From Dyadobacter sandarakinus (lineage in GTDB: Bacteria; Bacteroidota; Bacteroidia; Cytophagales; Spirosomataceae), in NCBI RefSeq assembly GCF_016894445.1, contig NZ_CP056775.1:5823001-5887000 (forward strand): 64,000 bases of DNA. Reading direction: 5' to 3'. Under the pieces are notes generated by a model. It saw only the letters and a program-made list of their open reading frames with translations, was not told where the DNA came from and searched no databases. The translations under genes were made by a program, and so were the position numbers. This document shows positions 62,187 through 64,000 of this stretch, in pieces. Numbering within the stretch: the first letter of the stretch is position 1; each line of letters starts with the position of its first letter.

Positions 62187-64000
62187 ATGAGTGAGTACAG
62201 CCACAGGGAAATTGAAAAGAAATGGCAGGCATTCTGGGAAGAAAAAGGCACGTTCCGGGTCACCAATGATTCGGCAAAACCCAAGTACTATGTGCTGGAT
62301 ATGTTTCCTTATCCCTCAGGCGCGGGCCTCCATGTAGGGCACCCGCTGGGCTATATCGCATCCGATATTTATTCAAGATACAAAAGGCTGAAAGGTTTCA
62401 ATGTGCTGCACCCGATGGGCTTCGATAGCTTTGGCCTTCCTGCCGAGCAGTATGCGATCCAGACCGGCCAGCATCCCGCCGTCACAACCGAGCAAAACAT
62501 CAGCCGGTACATTCAGCAGCTCAAAAACCTGGGTTTCAGCTACGACTGGGAGCGTGAAGTACGTACCTCCGATCCCTCGTACTACAAATGGACCCAGTGG
62601 ATTTTCATGGAGCTTTTCAAAAGCTGGTACAACAATGATTCCGGCAAGGCAGAACCTGTCGAGACGTTGATCGCCATTTTTGAAAAAAGCGGGAACAAGG
62701 CAGTGAATGCCCCCAAAGATGAAGATACGCCTATTTTTTCAGCAGACGAATGGAAGGCATTAAGTGCTGAGGAACAATATAAAATCACCCTGAAATACCG
62801 CCTCACCTACGTAGCCGATGCCACTGTCAACTGGTGCCCTGGCCTGGGTTCGGTGTTGTCCAATGATGAGGTAAAAGACGGTGTATCTGAACGTGGCGGT
62901 TTTCCTGTCATCCAAAAACTGATGCGCCAATGGATGATGCGGATCACTGCCTACTCCCAGCGCCTGATCGATGGCCTTGATATGGTAGACTGGACCGAGT
63001 CGCTGAAAGAGCAGCAGCGTAACTGGATCGGCCGGTCGGTAGGAGCGTTGGTACGGTTTCCGTTAGAGGGAGAAAAGGAGGATGGAGTAAGGAGGAATGG
63101 AGGAAAGGATGAAGAAATACCTTCCTCCATTCCTCCTTCCTCCATTTCTCCCTCCTCCATCGAAGTTTTCACCACCCGTGTCGACACCATTTATGGGGTG
63201 ACTTTTATGGTGATTGCGCCGGAGCATGAGCTGGTAGATGTAATTACGACACCTGCACAGCGGGGTGAGATTGATGCCTATATCGCGATGACGCAGAAAA
63301 AGTCCGAGCGGGACAGGATGTCGGATGTGAAAACAGTGTCAGGTGCGTTTACCGGCGCTTATGTGATCAATCCGCTGAGTGGCGCCAGGGTACCCGTTTA
63401 CATTGCAGACTATGTGCTGGCAGGTTACGGCACGGGTGCGGTCATGGCGGTGCCGTCGGGCGATCAGCGCGACTGGAATTTTGCGAAACATTTTGATCTG
63501 CCCATCATTCCGATCCTCGATGCGCAAAAGGAAATCGAAACGCAAGCCGACGCGACTAAGGAAGGAAAATACATCAACTCCGGCATCATTAATGGATTGG
63601 GCTACAAGGAGGCCACCGATAAGCTGATCCAATGGCTTGAAGAGCGAGGCTTAGGAAAGGGGAAAATCAACTACCGCCTGCGCGATGCGGTGTTCAGCCG
63701 GCAGCGGTATTGGGGCGAGCCGGTGCCTGTTTTTTATAAAAAAGACAGCAAAGGAGAGCCTGTACCTTACTTGCTGGAAGAAAACGAACTGCCGCTCAAC
63801 CTGCCGGAGGTAGATAAATACCTTCCCACAGAAACCGGTGAACCGCCGCTTGGCCGGGCTGCGGACTGGCTGCCTGCTACGGGCGATGCCTACGAGCTGA
63901 GCACCATGCCCGGCTGGGCGGGCAGCAGCTGGTACTGGTACCGGTACATGGACCCCAGAAATCAGGAGGAATTTGCCTCGCAGGATGCTATCGGTTACTG
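62187..64000 (+). CDS. leuS: Leucine--tRNA ligase, 5' part (runs off the window)
   Basis: 604 complete codons are visible from the ATG at 62187; the C-terminal part is missing. The HIGH-type motif HVGH is at 49-52 in PYPSGAGLHVGHPLG. NWIGRSVGALVRF begins the CP1 editing domain, with TTRVDTIYG after it, and GYGTGAVMAVPSGDQRDW is the editing-site region. Between VRFPL and EVFTTR there is an unusual low-complexity insert (residues ~294-325) coded by an inverted repeat. The frame is kept and no stop occurs, so the enzyme is presumably functional. Confidence 0.95.
   Translation, partial: MSEYSHREIEKKWQAFWEEKGTFRVTNDSAKPKYYVLDMFPYPSGAGLHVGHPLGYIASDIYSRYKRLKGFNVLHPMGFDSFGLPAEQYAIQTGQHPAVTTEQNISRYIQQLKNLGFSYDWEREVRTSDPSYYKWTQWIFMELFKSWYNNDSGKAEPVETLIAIFEKSGNKAVNAPKDEDTPIFSADEWKALSAEEQYKITLKYRLTYVADATVNWCPGLGSVLSNDEVKDGVSERGGFPVIQKLMRQWMMRITAYSQRLIDGLDMVDWTESLKEQQRNWIGRSVGALVRFPLEGEKEDGVRRNGGKDEEIPSSIPPSSISPSSIEVFTTRVDTIYGVTFMVIAPEHELVDVITTPAQRGEIDAYIAMTQKKSERDRMSDVKTVSGAFTGAYVINPLSGARVPVYIADYVLAGYGTGAVMAVPSGDQRDWNFAKHFDLPIIPILDAQKEIETQADATKEGKYINSGIINGLGYKEATDKLIQWLEERGLGKGKINYRLRDAVFSRQRYWGEPVPVFYKKDSKGEPVPYLLEENELPLNLPEVDKYLPTETGEPPLGRAADWLPATGDAYELSTMPGWAGSSWYWYRYMDPRNQEEFASQDAIGY
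63066..63161. repeat. Imperfect inverted repeat inserted in frame in leuS
   Basis: The inner arms AGGAGGAATGGAGGAAAGG (63090-63108) and CCTTCCTCCATTCCTCCT (63120-63137) are complementary apart from one extra base, and weaker pairing continues outward to 63066 and 63161. Purine-only on one side, pyrimidine-only on the other. It codes for a Glu/Lys/Arg/Gly-rich then Pro/Ser/Ile-rich stretch. Confidence 0.9.

Overview
The window looks like chromosomal DNA of a Bacteroidota bacterium, most likely order Cytophagales and close to Dyadobacter/Spirosomataceae (an inference from gene content and protein style, not from a marker gene). The supporting signs are: type IX secretion cargo with gliding-motility type C-terminal domains, SBBP/PKD and DUF5686 outer-membrane style proteins, a GWxTD protein, MetX under a SAM riboswitch, few Shine-Dalgarno sequences, and an exact TAnnTTTG -7 box (the Bacteroidota promoter) upstream of at least fifteen genes. 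No rRNA, tRNA, CRISPR array, prophage or complete insertion sequence was seen.

Layout. 1-8.7 kb: guaA, a small DUF1328 membrane protein, an M1 peptidase, a DUF5686 protein, then a divergent stress locus (HxlR regulator facing a nitroreductase-DsbA pair). 8.7-12.2 kb is a small accessory patch downstream of the aldolase gene fba: a lipoprotein, a HigB-HigA toxin-antitoxin pair and an acidic secreted protein, interleaved with two decayed copies of the 3' end and terminator of fba. 12.2-21.3 kb: a CorC/HlyC-type membrane protein, an orphan ABC ATPase, a 1151-residue T9SS surface protein, a DUF4920 protein, a double SGNH hydrolase and menA. 21.3-29 kb: DUF5618, glutathione peroxidase, argS, an unknown exported protein, pyrR, pth and an OmpA/LamG protein. 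29-39.4 kb: DMT transporter, PhzF, trehalase, M28 peptidase, SAM riboswitch-metX, GDPD, mobA, an uncharacterised kinase-like protein, mnmA and a small hypothetical.

39.4-47.9 kb: rlmB, GWxTD lipoprotein, pyrB, a Gre-like factor, yebC, elaA, a possible structured RNA, metF, ybjQ, a nitroreductase overlapping an ABC ATPase. 47.9-53.5 kb: a tail-fibre/S74 type protein whose signal peptide is split by an in-frame TAG, a T9SS protein, and a second DUF5686 protein coupled to a SanA/YdcF protein. 53.6-64 kb: a ParC/GyrA-type topoisomerase subunit, a NUDIX hydrolase, a DUF2442/DUF4160 pair, a COG2509-type flavoprotein, a fatty acid hydroxylase, a large XRE regulator, and the first two thirds of leuS, which runs off the window.

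Most of the window is ordinary housekeeping. The most unusual points are the repeated fba 3' ends framing the HigBA module, a hairpin-forming low-complexity insertion held in frame inside leuS, the nonsense codon in the S74 protein leader, a possible hairpin-rich RNA before metF, a terminator that touches a start codon, and a kinase-like family of unknown function next to mobA. I found no convincing multi-gene defence or biosynthetic system of a new kind.
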